Below, piece after piece: positions 54,601-64,000 of a stretch of 64,000 nucleotides of DNA. A program made the position numbers and the translations under genes. Origin of the DNA: Cylicocyclus nassatus (lineage: Eukaryota > Nematoda > Chromadorea > Rhabditida > Strongylidae); NCBI GenBank assembly GCA_958299035.1, contig CATQJL010000316.1, positions 22,917,676 through 22,981,675 on the forward strand, in the 5' to 3' direction. Under the pieces are notes generated by a model that worked only from the letters and a program-made list of their open reading frames with translations, had not been told where the DNA came from and searched no databases. Every line of letters starts with the position of its first letter. Position 1 is the first letter of the stretch.

Positions 54601-54869
54601 TATCTAGGTGAGTATCTGCGAAGTGCCCTAAAAAAATCCCTAAAAATGGTTATGAGCTCTTTTCTATCAATAATGGAAGTGTAGCCCAAGGAACAAGAGG
54701 AGGGCCGTAAACAACAGCATCATGGTTGAAAAAAAACCTGAAAACTTCGGATGTCAGTACTAGATGTACGATGCTTATTAGGTAGTTTGCTTGAACCTGT
54801 TATTCCTTCCAAAAAATTACCGTACCCTTAAAACTCAAAATGCACGCAAATTTAGCACAAAGAAAGCCT

Positions 54870-55185
54870 ATAACTTTTTTCTAAAGGGCGCTTCGCAGAT
54901 ATAGAAAGTATCTTCACGTTCAGCGTTTCAAGCTCCAACCGTTGGTATTCAGCATCCTAATCACTACTTCGAACATGCAATCTTCCCATATTAGTGGCGA
55001 CTTCAAATGGTTCAAGCTTCGGGTGGCCATCGATACCATAGGTTTCAGAAGCCTACGAAGAAATGGTGAAAAATTAATCTAGTCATTCCAAACAAGCTGT
55101 ATATCATCGGACTAGTCTTGAAACGCTGGTTTCAAACATATGTCTTTTAACTGCCAAGCGACTATTTGGGAGGAGTTATGGGCTG
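54870..55185. repeat. ACAAGGGA-family inverted pair, tails outward
   Basis: GCGCTTCGCAGATATAGAAA and TTCAGCGTTTCAAG at the left mirror CTTGAAACGCTGGTTTCAAA and GCCAAGCGACT at the right. The TTCGAA-GTAGTGA starts lie centrally, so orientation is reversed relative to the other pairs. Confidence 0.55.
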
Positions 55186-55709
55186 AGGGAAGGGGAGGGA
55201 AGGGCTGAGGCCGAAATTATCAGCTCGCGAATGCAGATGATTAGCATTGGGGAATGCCACCGCCCTAAGATTATTTAAGCTTTGAGGGCGTCCAAGACTA
55301 GCCTGGTCCACGTTAGGTATCCACCCTAACAGTCTAGTCCCAGATACAACCGCAGTCCAATTCAAGCGGAAATAGCGTCAAAAACGGATAACAGTACATG
55401 GAAGGTGTTTATTCTTTGATCGTTTCCTGTTGCGCCACAGCAGTTGCTTCCCAAAAACTATAACTCTTTTTCTAATGCTCTTGTGAAGCACCATTTTAGG
55501 GATATCTTCAATCATCGGTGGTAATTTCCGCTGTAGATAGATTCTGTTTATATAATCAACGATTGCGATTCGGTTTCTTGTTGAAAAGTTCAAGCATATT
55601 CTTATCTGAACATTCTAGTTAGAATTATCAAAACAATGCTGATCTGTTCAGAAAGTTCTGTCCAATGCAGATTATGTTTTGATTGATTTTACTTTTTCCA
55701 TCTGACACA

Positions 55710-55870
55710 CCTTACAGGTTGTTTGATTGGAGCGCCTTTCCTTACTCTGGAGCCGCGCCAGTTTGCTGTTTCGGACTCTAGTGGAGAGGAGAGGAAGGGT
55801 TTCGGAACCAAACTCTCATTTAGTAAACTTTAGATGTAGAGCAGACTTGTGCAACAGTTTTGAAAACCTA
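55710..55870. repeat. Dispersed repeat, partner of 7075-7240
   Basis: Shares GTTTGATTGGAGCGC, GGAACCAAA and TAGTAAACTTTAGATGTAGA with the first copy. No ORF. Confidence 0.5.
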
Positions 55871-55984
55871 AATGGAAGTTTGCTTACCTCAGATGGGCAT
55901 TAAATGGGCAATTGCCTACCTAATGAGGAAAAAGTTAAGCACGCTCTTCATCCACATAAGTTTTGGTTTTTCATACTTTGTTCC

Positions 55985-56130
55985 TTACAAGGGAAGGATG
56001 GTTGGTCGAAGTGGCCATTTGAGATGAATTGTATACCATGGTGGAGGACATAGAACGCTGATTCCAAATCTATCTTCCTTTTCTACAAGATGCTATTTGA
56101 ACGAAATTCGCCATAAATTCTGAGCCGAGA
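55985..56130. repeat. ACAAGGGA-family single copy
   Basis: ACAAGGGAAGGATGGTTGGT, CGAAGTGGCC, AACGCTGATTCCAAATCT in family order; no inverted partner close by. Confidence 0.6.
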
Positions 56131-57059
56131 AATTCAATTGCGAACTTTAATGATCGTCGCGGCCCTTCCGGCCATATAAAACCTTGAAAAAAAGGCGATT
56201 GCAGGTCTTTTGTACTGTCCAGCAAGGGTAGACCTAGTTCATTTAATGATAGATAAGCGCTGGGGTTTTCTCATTTTCCAGTGGAGATTGAAATAATTTC
56301 AAGAATGACCGATTTTTGAAACCTCCGAGATGCGAAAGAAGTGAGTACTTTCGACTTTTTCGCGATATTTTCTTCCAAATTTTCTCCGTAAAATCCAAGC
56401 TTGGCATTACTGCTTAAGAGACTCTTGGCTACACGATGAGCGAAATCTGCTTTATCCTACTTCATTTAAGCACAAGTTGTGTTCTCTCAAAGTAGAGGCG
56501 GCTGAAAAGAGTTGTTGGCAATTTTCGGACCAGAAAATCTTTTTTCGTGATGTATACAGTCACGCAAAAGTATCTGTTTTATAGCAGCTGATTTGGTGGT
56601 TATAGTAGTTTTTACTGCGCCCAGAATTGTCTTTTCAAAACAGAATTATCTTGGTTGAAAGTTGAAGTATAGAAAACTGCATTAATCATGAATCAACCGA
56701 ATATATAGAGTAGACTGAGTGTATCTAAAAATTTGATAAGGGCAAAAAATGGTACAAGACATGAAAGATATGACACAGATTACTGAAATATAGGTACATA
56801 CAATATAAGTACAAAATGATCCACATATGCTTGCAAGAGTTGGTATAGGACTTTTACGTCTGCATTAATTTTTTGGTGTTATTTATTCCTTAGCTGTAGA
56901 AACTTGAAACATTCTTAACATATTCACGGTAATACGACCCAGTGATAGGTCGAGAGATTCTTAAAGCTCTAGCTGTGCCGGTTTACGATGAAATTTTATG
57001 GGATCTAGTACATGAATGAGGCCGGCGAAGCTTCAGCCAGAGTGATCCGCGCTGGGTCC

Positions 57060-57493
57060 ATTTCTTAACCGATCCGGACCAAAATTGGCACACATACACT
57101 TCGGGCCCCGGCGGGTGTCACAGTCCACTTTTCGTTATCGATCGATGTCGATTTTATCGATTTTTTGCAAAATTTGAGCTACAGGGCTGGAATTTGGCAG
57201 AGGGGTGTAATCGAGCATGCTGATCATCCCCACGGGGGTGATCAGCATGCTCGATTACCCCCCTGTGCCAACTCCCAGCCCTGTAGCTCAAATTTTGCAA
57301 AAAATCGATAAAATCGATATCGATCGATGACGAAAAGTAGCCTATGACACTCACCGGGGCCCGAAGTGTATGTGTGCCAAGTTTGGTCCCGATCGGTTCA
57401 GAAATGGAATTTTCTATTCGGAACATACGTACAGACATACAGACAGACAGACAGACATACAGACAGACAGACATTCAGCTTTATATATAAGAT
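57060..57493. mobile_element. Palindromic Helitron-like element, short copy
   Basis: The left half (CCGATCCGGACCAAAATTGG to GAGCATGCTGATCATCCCC) and right half (GGGGGTGATCAGCATGCTCG to TTTATATATAAGAT) are mirror images around about 57232. The right end has the family TC/ATATATAAG terminus; the left end lacks the CTAG terminus. Only one ATCGAT unit is present per half. Confidence 0.7.
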
Positions 57494-57957
57494 ATAGGTT
57501 TTGTAGCATGCTGATTAGGAAAATGATAATCTCAAGTTCTAATACCCCTTCTTACATCAGTTCCTCGATTTTTACGAAAATTCTACCATATTACTACCGT
57601 AGCCCTATTGTGGGACAGTAGCGAACAAAGTGGACCCTACAATCGTGATTTGAACGTGAACTAACGGCAAAACATAGTTTTTCATGAGAATCATGTTGGG
57701 GTTCGCACAGAATGGCTAGCGCAACTTTACAGTTCAATGCCAGAAACGACAAAGCGAAAAAGGCTCTGGTCCGAAAAGGCAGTAATTGAAAAATTGGCTT
57801 TTTCGTGAATGTGCTCAAATAATCTGATTGAAGCGCAGCACTTACTAATTCCAACGCTATTTTCTATTGAGTCTTCAAAATATGCACCAGTCTCGAAACT
57901 TTTTTGACGTTCATTCTCCCTTTCTCTCTCCCCCTCCTATTCTCAGTATGCAGCGTA

Positions 57958-58536
57958 CATATACCGGATGTCTCAGAAGTATGTATGCAGTTCGATCGTT
58001 AATATCTCACTTCAATAAGGTCTTCTGCCGACGTTCAGGTACTGTTCTGTGAAGCTAACTTCGGCTTAGATTTACAGCAGAATTCGACTTACCGAGTCTT
58101 GTTCGGAAATGTACGATTAGGTTAGAGAATCACAGCATAAAGGGCAACCGCGAAATGGACCGTTCAAAAATTTCAAAAGAAATTTTAAAAGTTATGTAGC
58201 AGGACTGTCGTGCAAGCTGATTTCAATAATTGGCTTTTTACGGGTTTCCTAAACTTCTTAAATGGTGTTGTCACTTTCTTGAGGAATATTAGTGGTAGCA
58301 AATTTTTTATTTACTCTCAGCGACCTTGATGGAAAAAAATGACTGTCATGGTTCAAAAATAGAAGCCAACTCTTTCTGAAACTTCTACCAGAATCTTACT
58401 GTACTGACGAGCAATCTTGTCTGGCACCACTGTGAATTTAAGTTGAAGGCAACTATAAAGTATGGTACCCAACCTTCGGCAAAGCACTTAGTGGGAGAGA
58501 TATTAACGATCAACACTGCATTGCTTTTGGGACATA
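57958..58536. repeat. Diverged relative of the CAGGGTGTCCC foldback
   Basis: CGATCGTTAATATCTCACTT and TTCAGGTACTGTTCTGTGAAGC at the left mirror GAGAGATATTAACGATCAAC and GTATGGTACC at the right, in the order seen in 36447-37114. The right end runs into the TA where the next transposon inserted. Confidence 0.55.
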
Positions 58537-59429
58537 CCCTAAAATCCGTCATATAAGAGCGGACTTATCTGCAGTTTTGGCAGGAAAATCGATGGAAAAA
58601 CGCCGCAAAGGGTGTCACAGATAAGTCCGCCTAAATCGTCTCGCAGATACGTCCGTCTGTCCTGAGCATGAGCAAGCGCGACCTAAGAGCACAGACGCGC
58701 GCGACCGCTCGCGTGGCTTGCCAGTGTAGATTTAAACGAGGCCGCGATATCGCCTGAAAGAAAGAGCCCAAGGATTCGACAAGTCGTACAGTCTACTTGG
58801 TGGTCGTCGCGGATTCTTCATCGCGTACGCTGGATAGGTGAGTTCTTTTCCTATATATGACACCTGTATGAAATTGAGCGATTTCTGCCGATGAAAAGAA
58901 TCATAATAGGTTTCATCATTGCATCATTGCAATCATCTCAACTTATCATTCATCTTATCGTTTTGGAGGCGACAATGTTTTCACTACATCTCTCGAACCC
59001 GTACAGGCTACAACCCTTGAACCTGACTCCTACACTTTTGCTTCCTCTATTGTTTTCATGTTCTGAATGTAGTCTCTGTTGACCCATGCCATACGGCTTT
59101 TGTCAAATGCTTTCTTGAACGGAAGAGTGACAGTCTGAGAATGCTCAACCTTAGCAAAGCATTAGGCTTCCTTGTTATTTTCCTCAATTGTTGTTTCATT
59201 AAGCCTGTACATCCAAGACAAAAGATAGTGTAGTCAAATTTGATGCCGCCTGCTTTTCCTTGTATAAAAGAGTAAACCTTTCGATGACCAGCGCAAATTT
59301 ATAGGACTCCGCGTGATTCCAGTGTGCAATGACCGGTAACTCAGCGAAGTTCACAATCACGCGGGGCCCTATATTTCCAGCATAGTCTCACATGCTTTGA
59401 CTTAAGCTTTTCAGGTGTCTCGCATCTCA

Positions 59430-59988
59430 ATGGCTATCAGAAGGAAGTCCTACACCGCGCTTTTTAAGCTTAACGTGGTGCAATATGCCTTGGAACATGG
59501 AACATCGGCTGCCGCTGTTCGCTACGAAGTCTCTGATGGTCTGGTTAGAAGATGGAAGGCCGATAAAGAAAATCTGGAGGATATGCCACTGAGGAGACGC
59601 GCCAACCGTCATGGGAAGCCAAAGGTGGAGGAAATAGAGGAAGCTCTCTATGCATGGATTGTGCAGACGCGAGAAGGAAGCCGAGCAGTGCTTGTCAAAG
59701 ACATTCGCGAGAAGGCATTGCAGCTAGCGCGGGAATCTGGCCACCAGGACTTCAGGGCATCGGCGATGTGGTGCAAAGGCTTTATGAAAAGAAAGAACTT
59801 ATCTCTGAGGCGAAGAAACCATTGCGAACAGTTTCACCAAGGCTCTCGATGACGAATCAATAATAGAAGGCATGAACGAGGATTTCGACGCTTTGATTGT
59901 TGCTGATAATAACGATAATGATGGTCGTTCTTTTGGTCAAGTTGTTGCCATGAATGTTTGTTATGAACATGGAATGCTACCTGAATAA
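59430..59988 (+). CDS. CENP-B/Brinker-type HTH DNA-binding protein of a transposon
   Basis: An acceptor-like CTTTTCAG (59407-59414) precedes ATG at 59430. The first domain (KSYTALFKLNVVQYALEHGT, VSDGLVRRWKADKENLEDMP) matches Brinker-type DNA-binding domains. The second (EIEEALYAWIVQTREGSRAV, ASAMWCKGFMKRKNLSLRRR) is the CENP-B HTH. An extra A near 59815 shifts the frame; in the shifted frame an acidic tail (DDESIIEGMNEDFDALIVAD) runs to TAA at 59986-59988. It would bind the element ends; no catalytic domain follows. Apart from that single indel it looks intact. Confidence 0.75.
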
Positions 59989-60139
59989 AGATCTGTTGCT
60001 TCGGTTCATTCTGAGAGCAAAAAAGGCAGCGCAATTGCGCATCCTTCTTGTTTTCATGTGAAAAAAATAAGGCGGACTTATCCGCGGGACTTGGCGGCGC
60101 GCGAGGCGCGCGAGGCTGTCACGAAAGCGGACTTAACTG

Positions 60140-60607
60140 ACAAGGGAGGTCGAATCAGTCGAAGTGGCCTTTTCAAATGGGTCATATACTATTTTGAAGA
60201 GCGTTAAACGCTGATTCCGAATCTTTCTTCGTTATCTGCCGAGCGCCTCTGGACGCCGAGTTATAAATGTTTTTTGGAGCGGAAAATGAACGCAGAATTC
60301 AAGTAAAATTGACTATTACGGACTTTTCAGCGCCTAAACAGAGCAACATGTAGTATGAGTGTTTTGGGCAGAAGGTATCCTTTGAAATGGAGTGCTCTGA
60401 TAACCAACATTGGACCATTTGAGCAATTCTGACGAATTTTGCTCTAATTACGCATTCAATTTTTCAACCCAAAGAACTCTCATAACTCGGCGTCCAGAGG
60501 CGCTCGGCAGATAACGAAGACAGATTCGGAATCAGCATCCTAAGCTCTATGAAACAGTATACATTTCAAGATGAAATGCCACTTCGACCATGTATCCTTC
60601 CCTTGTG
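60140..60607. repeat. ACAAGGGA-family foldback inside the DNA transposon
   Basis: ACAAGGGAGGTCGAATCAGT and CGAAGTGGCC at the left mirror GCCACTTCGACCATGTATCC and CCCTTGT at the right. TTATCTGCCGAGCGCCTCTG occurs in both arms. Nested within 58537-60678, so it is younger than that insertion. Confidence 0.78.
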
Positions 60608-60680
60608 AGAGCACTTTTGCGGTCTTATCGGCGAGGCGGTCTTTACTGCGAGCCGATCTTATATGACGGATTTTAGGGTA

Positions 60681-61048
60681 AATGAACTGAGAACTTTGCA
60701 TCTAAAGTTCGCAGAATCCATTAGATGAGCCGTATTATCTTCCCTTACTACGAAATTGGACCTAGAGAATGAAGTCAACCAGGAGGGTGTTACATGATTA
60801 GTCGACAAGGAAAATGCCATATTAAAATGTAATTTTACCACGAAACGAGTCCGTTCAATATCTAGAAAGACGGACTTTTGGGACTTTTCCGTTATGCGAA
60901 CCCATTTAAAGACGTTCTCATAAAATATATGGTTTAGTCCAAAATATTTCATGAGCACTATAAGCACGCCTATCTGCCACGTTTCAGGCATCAATGTTTT
61001 GACATTGTAAAATTTTTTTCTTGTGAGATGATTCGAAGCTGTTTATAG
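60681..61048. other. No supported gene
   Basis: An open stretch at 60659-60994 (-) overlaps the transposon end and has no support. Confidence 0.4.
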
Positions 61049-61312
61049 GTGCTCTGTAAAAAGTCTAGTGACCGCATTCATCATGCGAACATCCGAGTTC
61101 ATCTCCTTGGTGTGATGAAACTGCTAGAAGCTTTGCGAGCGACTATTGCTCCTGAAAGTATAACTCCGGTTTCACAGATTCTGGCAGGATCAGTTTTTCT
61201 TCGAGGTTCGGAATATGGTTTATTCAGTGGGCAAACTGAGTCTTCTTTCCAAGCATTGTCACCAACTTCAGCATTGGGGAAAGGATTTGTGCGCAAGCAA
61301 TTCTGGCACTAA
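61049..61312 (+). CDS. Candidate terminal exon of a host gene
   Basis: After the acceptor CTGTTTATAG, an 87-residue frame begins VLCKKSSDRIHHANIRVHLL, continues GVMKLLEALRATIAPESITP and ends GKGFVRKQFWH with TAA at 61310-61312. AATAAA lies 30 bases past the stop (61342-61347). Composition, acceptor and poly(A) signal agree with a last exon. No family recognised; upstream exons not found. Confidence 0.42.
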   Translation: MLCKKSSDRIHHANIRVHLLGVMKLLEALRATIAPESITPVSQILAGSVFLRGSEYGLFSGQTESSFQALSPTSALGKGFVRKQFWH

Positions 61313-61341
61313 TGAGCAGTGAATTTCATCAATGTTAATAT

Positions 61342-61347
61342 AATAAA
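61342..61347 (+). terminator. Putative poly(A) signal AATAAA
   Basis: Canonical hexamer 30 bp after the stop codon of the candidate terminal exon at 61049-61312. Confidence 0.4.
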
Positions 61348-64000
61348 TGGCCTACCTGGACCAGTATCAACGTACCCATCCGCTAGCGATGACACGACTA
61401 CATAAACGGTCCAAGAGATTGGCGGCAACCAGAAATCGGAGTTTGCAGTGCTGATTTGATGACGTCTCTATTTCTCTTTCTTGGAAAAGTAAACAGAACG
61501 GAGCAAACAGCGTTGGCAAAACCCAAGATGGCAAAAGCGTTTGATGACTCTTTGACTGCACTCTGTCGCTACTTGTCGTATTTTACATTAACTATTCGTT
61601 GATTTTTGTTGATCGGAAGAAAGTTTAGAATTTCAAAACCAACTTTAAACGTTGATAGGCTAAGGTTTAGCTCAATAACTCCTTTTCGTCAGAGCCCGTA
61701 AGTCAGGAACATATGAAGTTTATTCATTCAGCGTCTTCCTCCAAAGTTAAAATCAAGATCGAGTGGCATGCAATGAACAAGTGAGCTAAGGTTCCTGCCT
61801 CTGAGGTATAGATCGACGCGTTGCTCATTTTGTTCTCTGTCTACTTGTTAGCATCATAAAAACTTTCAAAAAAATCAAGTAAAAGCTTCGTAAATTTACC
61901 AAAGCGGGAATGATTAACACTATGGATCATTTTTTTTACTATTTCCATGAATTAGCTTTTATCTCAACATCAGTGCAGGTTGCAGCGTAGACGTAGACCT
62001 CTCCGCTGATTCTTACTCTTCTATTCGTTAAACTTCCTTCATTCTAAATGTGTTGCAAATCCTTCCATGCCGCCTAGCAGTTCAGTTTTTTTGGAGGGGG
62101 GGGGGGGGGGGAGAGCAGGCATGATAGGTTTTTCCAATCGAGTGCGCGGTGTCAGCCACGCCTTTCGGAGAATATTTAAGACGCTCCCTGTAATTTTTGA
62201 GGACCCGGATCCTGAAATTAAAAAAGTGAGCGTAGCCTCCACCCCTGAATTATTTTGTTGAAAGTTCCAATCAACCAAAATATTATTTCATTTGAATGCA
62301 GTTGAAAACAAATCACTCCTCTCCCGCCCCAACTGCAATTTCGGTATGAATGTGTTTGAAGTGGATCGTAAAAGAATTATCGATTAGAGATGCATTTTTT
62401 CAAATTTTCGGGCACTTAACTCAAATTTTGACAGCCTTTACGTGATTAGGTGCACTGGTGCGAAATTGTGCACTCCAGCTTGTGTAACTTTAGCTTACTT
62501 TGCTTGAATAGTAGCTATCGCGCATTCTCGGAGCTTGCCTGATATTGCGTGGCAGAGCAAGCTATAAAAAGCGTCATTATTTTCTTTTGACAACCCTATA
62601 CACTGCATATTGACTGTTCGGATTTGAACGGAATGATTACAATAGCGTGCAAAAAAGATCTTGCCCTTTTTGAAACTGGTAATGATGAAAGATTGCAGAC
62701 ATGACAAGGCAACCGAAAGAACTTACGCTCACGCTAAAAATCAAGCCTGCCCAGCAGGATAAAATAGAAAGACAAATCTAGTAAACTATGGTGAGACAAA
62801 CACGAATAAGTTGCTCAAAAAGTTTGTTCAGAATGATTTAGTATAATGGATAGCAACAATGTAGCGAAAATCCCTATTACGACTTCAGACCTTTCCTGAA
62901 TAGTGAGGACAGGAATGGCAGATTTAGTGGTGAGTCATGTGCAAGCGTTACCGAGAGCCTTCTCGACAAAAAAATCATCAGACGTTCGATTCTTGCAAAA
63001 TGGTTAGGAGCATCCATGTCGTCTAGACAGCTCCACCAGAATGTACTGAGAAAATTTCCGTGTGGAAAAAGATTGCTACCAAAACTAATAAGTATTTTTG
63101 AAAATGCGAGATAAAATCCAGACGTTTTTTTTCCTTAAAAAAGCCATAGAATGATTATGTCGTTTGATGAGCTATTTAGAATAGTACGCACCGAAGTTTT
63201 GCTTCGCTGTATTATGACGGGGCCATTTTTAAGAGCTGGGTTGTAGCTAAAGAGCTTTTAAGAACATGCAGAAAGGAAGTTTGTCTGCAACAATCTTTAG
63301 GGTCACTGTATTTCGAGCTGTGCAACGTTATCGTTTTGGAGTGTTTCATAATGTGTTAAATTTTTCATATTCATCTTCTAGCTTGTGCTTTTTTTTCGCT
63401 GTAAATATGACAAACAAGCCTCAAAGCCTTGAGAGACTTGCTGATATGCTTGAAATCTTTGATGTGTCGAAGCTCGGCAGCACTTTATTCAACACTGAAC
63501 AGATTCTGCAACCGTGCATTATTTTCCTATTCGTATTATGCCGTGCTCTGTAACAAAGTCGAAAAAGTCTGTCAGAGGTCTCATCGTATCAAATGAACAG
63601 AACATGTAGGTAGGCCACGGCGTGAAAATATAATAATCATATGAGCATCCGAAAGCCGAGGATTTTTCGACTGCCTGAAAAATGCAGGAAATGGAAAATT
63701 TTCAAAATCATTCACTGGGTATGTTGACATAGAAAGCTATTCAGTATGAGCTAAACAGGATACTAAGCTAGTAACGTAAAGGCAATTCCGTGCAGAGGCG
63801 GGATTATGAAGTTTGAGTGCAGCAAAAGCGTGCAAGCTCCTGCTAACTGCACGGCAGCAGAGGCGAAAATTGCTTTATCCGAGTTGAGATGAGACGCCTT
63901 AGAAAGCTATTTAGTATGAGCTAAACATGATAATATAATGCACATTAGATAGTTTGTTATCAATTTTCGCATTTTTCAATCTTTTCCAGCAACGATAAGC
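61348..64000. other. No confident gene
   Basis: Contains a 17-base poly-G run (from about 62095). An open frame at 63408-63553 (+) reads MTNKPQSLERLADMLEIFDV to a hydrophobic end. A 34-bp direct repeat (AGAAAGCTATT.AGTATGAGC) occurs at about 63731 and 63901. None of these is enough for a gene call. Confidence 0.35.

Larger units (their letters stand above)
54601..57059. other. No confident gene; dispersed repeats
   Basis: Holds three relics listed separately (54870-55185, 55710-55870, 55985-56130). 55162-55365 (-) is open for 67 codons and 55378-55593 (-) for 71 codons without recognised domains. Confidence 0.4.
58537..60678 (+). mobile_element. TA-flanked DNA transposon encoding a CENP-B-type DNA-binding protein
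   Basis: TIRs CCCTAAAATCCGTCATATAA and its complement, TA at 58535-58536 and 60679-60680. Repeated GCGGACTTATC motifs lie in both subterminal regions (58561, 58622, 60071, 60128), probable transposase-binding sites. The element carries one ORF (59430-59988) and a later foldback insertion (60140-60607). TA target and DNA-binding domain fit the pogo/Tc1-mariner group; no DDE domain is present, so it depends on another copy. Confidence 0.8.

Overview
This is eukaryotic genomic DNA, most likely from a nematode and plausibly a strongylid (hookworm-type) parasite. The case rests on very short introns with TTTCAG-type acceptors (a 46-bp intron at 19637-19682), a saposin-like exon with nematode-style splicing, and the repeat mix: BEL/Pao, CR1- and RTE-type LINEs, mariner, Helitron, pogo/CENP-B-type and Penelope-like elements. 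The species call is inference. No bacterial operon, rRNA gene or intact tRNA was found. Almost every recognisable coding region is a decayed transposable element. Host coding sequence is limited to scattered candidate exons: 1.3-2.0 kb (-), 19.6-20.25 kb (+), 23.8 kb (+), 32.2 and 33.9 kb (a saposin-like exon, twice, inverted), 34.0-34.9 kb (-), 39.9 and 40.8-41.3 kb (+), 49.1 kb (+) and 61.0-61.3 kb (+).

Layout. 0-8.5 kb: a small TA-flanked MITE, a 75-bp tandem repeat, a foldback repeat, a decayed CR1-like LINE (3.1-5.4 kb), a hAT-like MITE and a tRNA-derived SINE. 9.3-19.3 kb: a Helitron-like fragment, a palindromic TA-flanked element, and a BEL/Pao retrotransposon (11.9-16.65 kb) split by a 2.1-kb insertion bracketed by TTCGAA-rich arrays. 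19.6-21.5 kb: a short-intron candidate gene broken by a 1,287-bp mariner. 24.2-25.6 kb: a 1,390-bp near-perfect palindrome. 27-32 kb: two palindromic Helitron-like elements on either side of a Mutator-like element with a 9-bp target duplication.

32-34 kb: a saposin exon duplicated in inverted orientation, with two different TA-flanked elements exactly at the dyad. 36-39.5 kb: a 3.4-kb nested palindrome. 43-48.8 kb: a Penelope-like element (PLE) with inverted arms of about 2 kb; its single reverse transcriptase lies between them and each arm carries its own GIY-YIG endonuclease. 50-53.1 kb: a truncated Helitron with a clear 3' terminus. 53.6-54.6 kb: the tail of an RTE LINE. 58.5-60.7 kb: a TA-flanked DNA transposon encoding only a CENP-B/Brinker-type DNA-binding protein.

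The dominant theme is inverted symmetry. At least a dozen palindromes of 0.3-6 kb were found, several nested, and their arms preserve empty sites and relative insertion order. Strand-spanning transcripts would fold into long hairpins, so the region could be a source of small RNAs; this is inference. The least usual structures are the PLE inverted dimer, the saposin inverted duplication with elements at its axis, and the Helitron-like palindromes, one of which is flanked by an unexpected 9-bp direct repeat.
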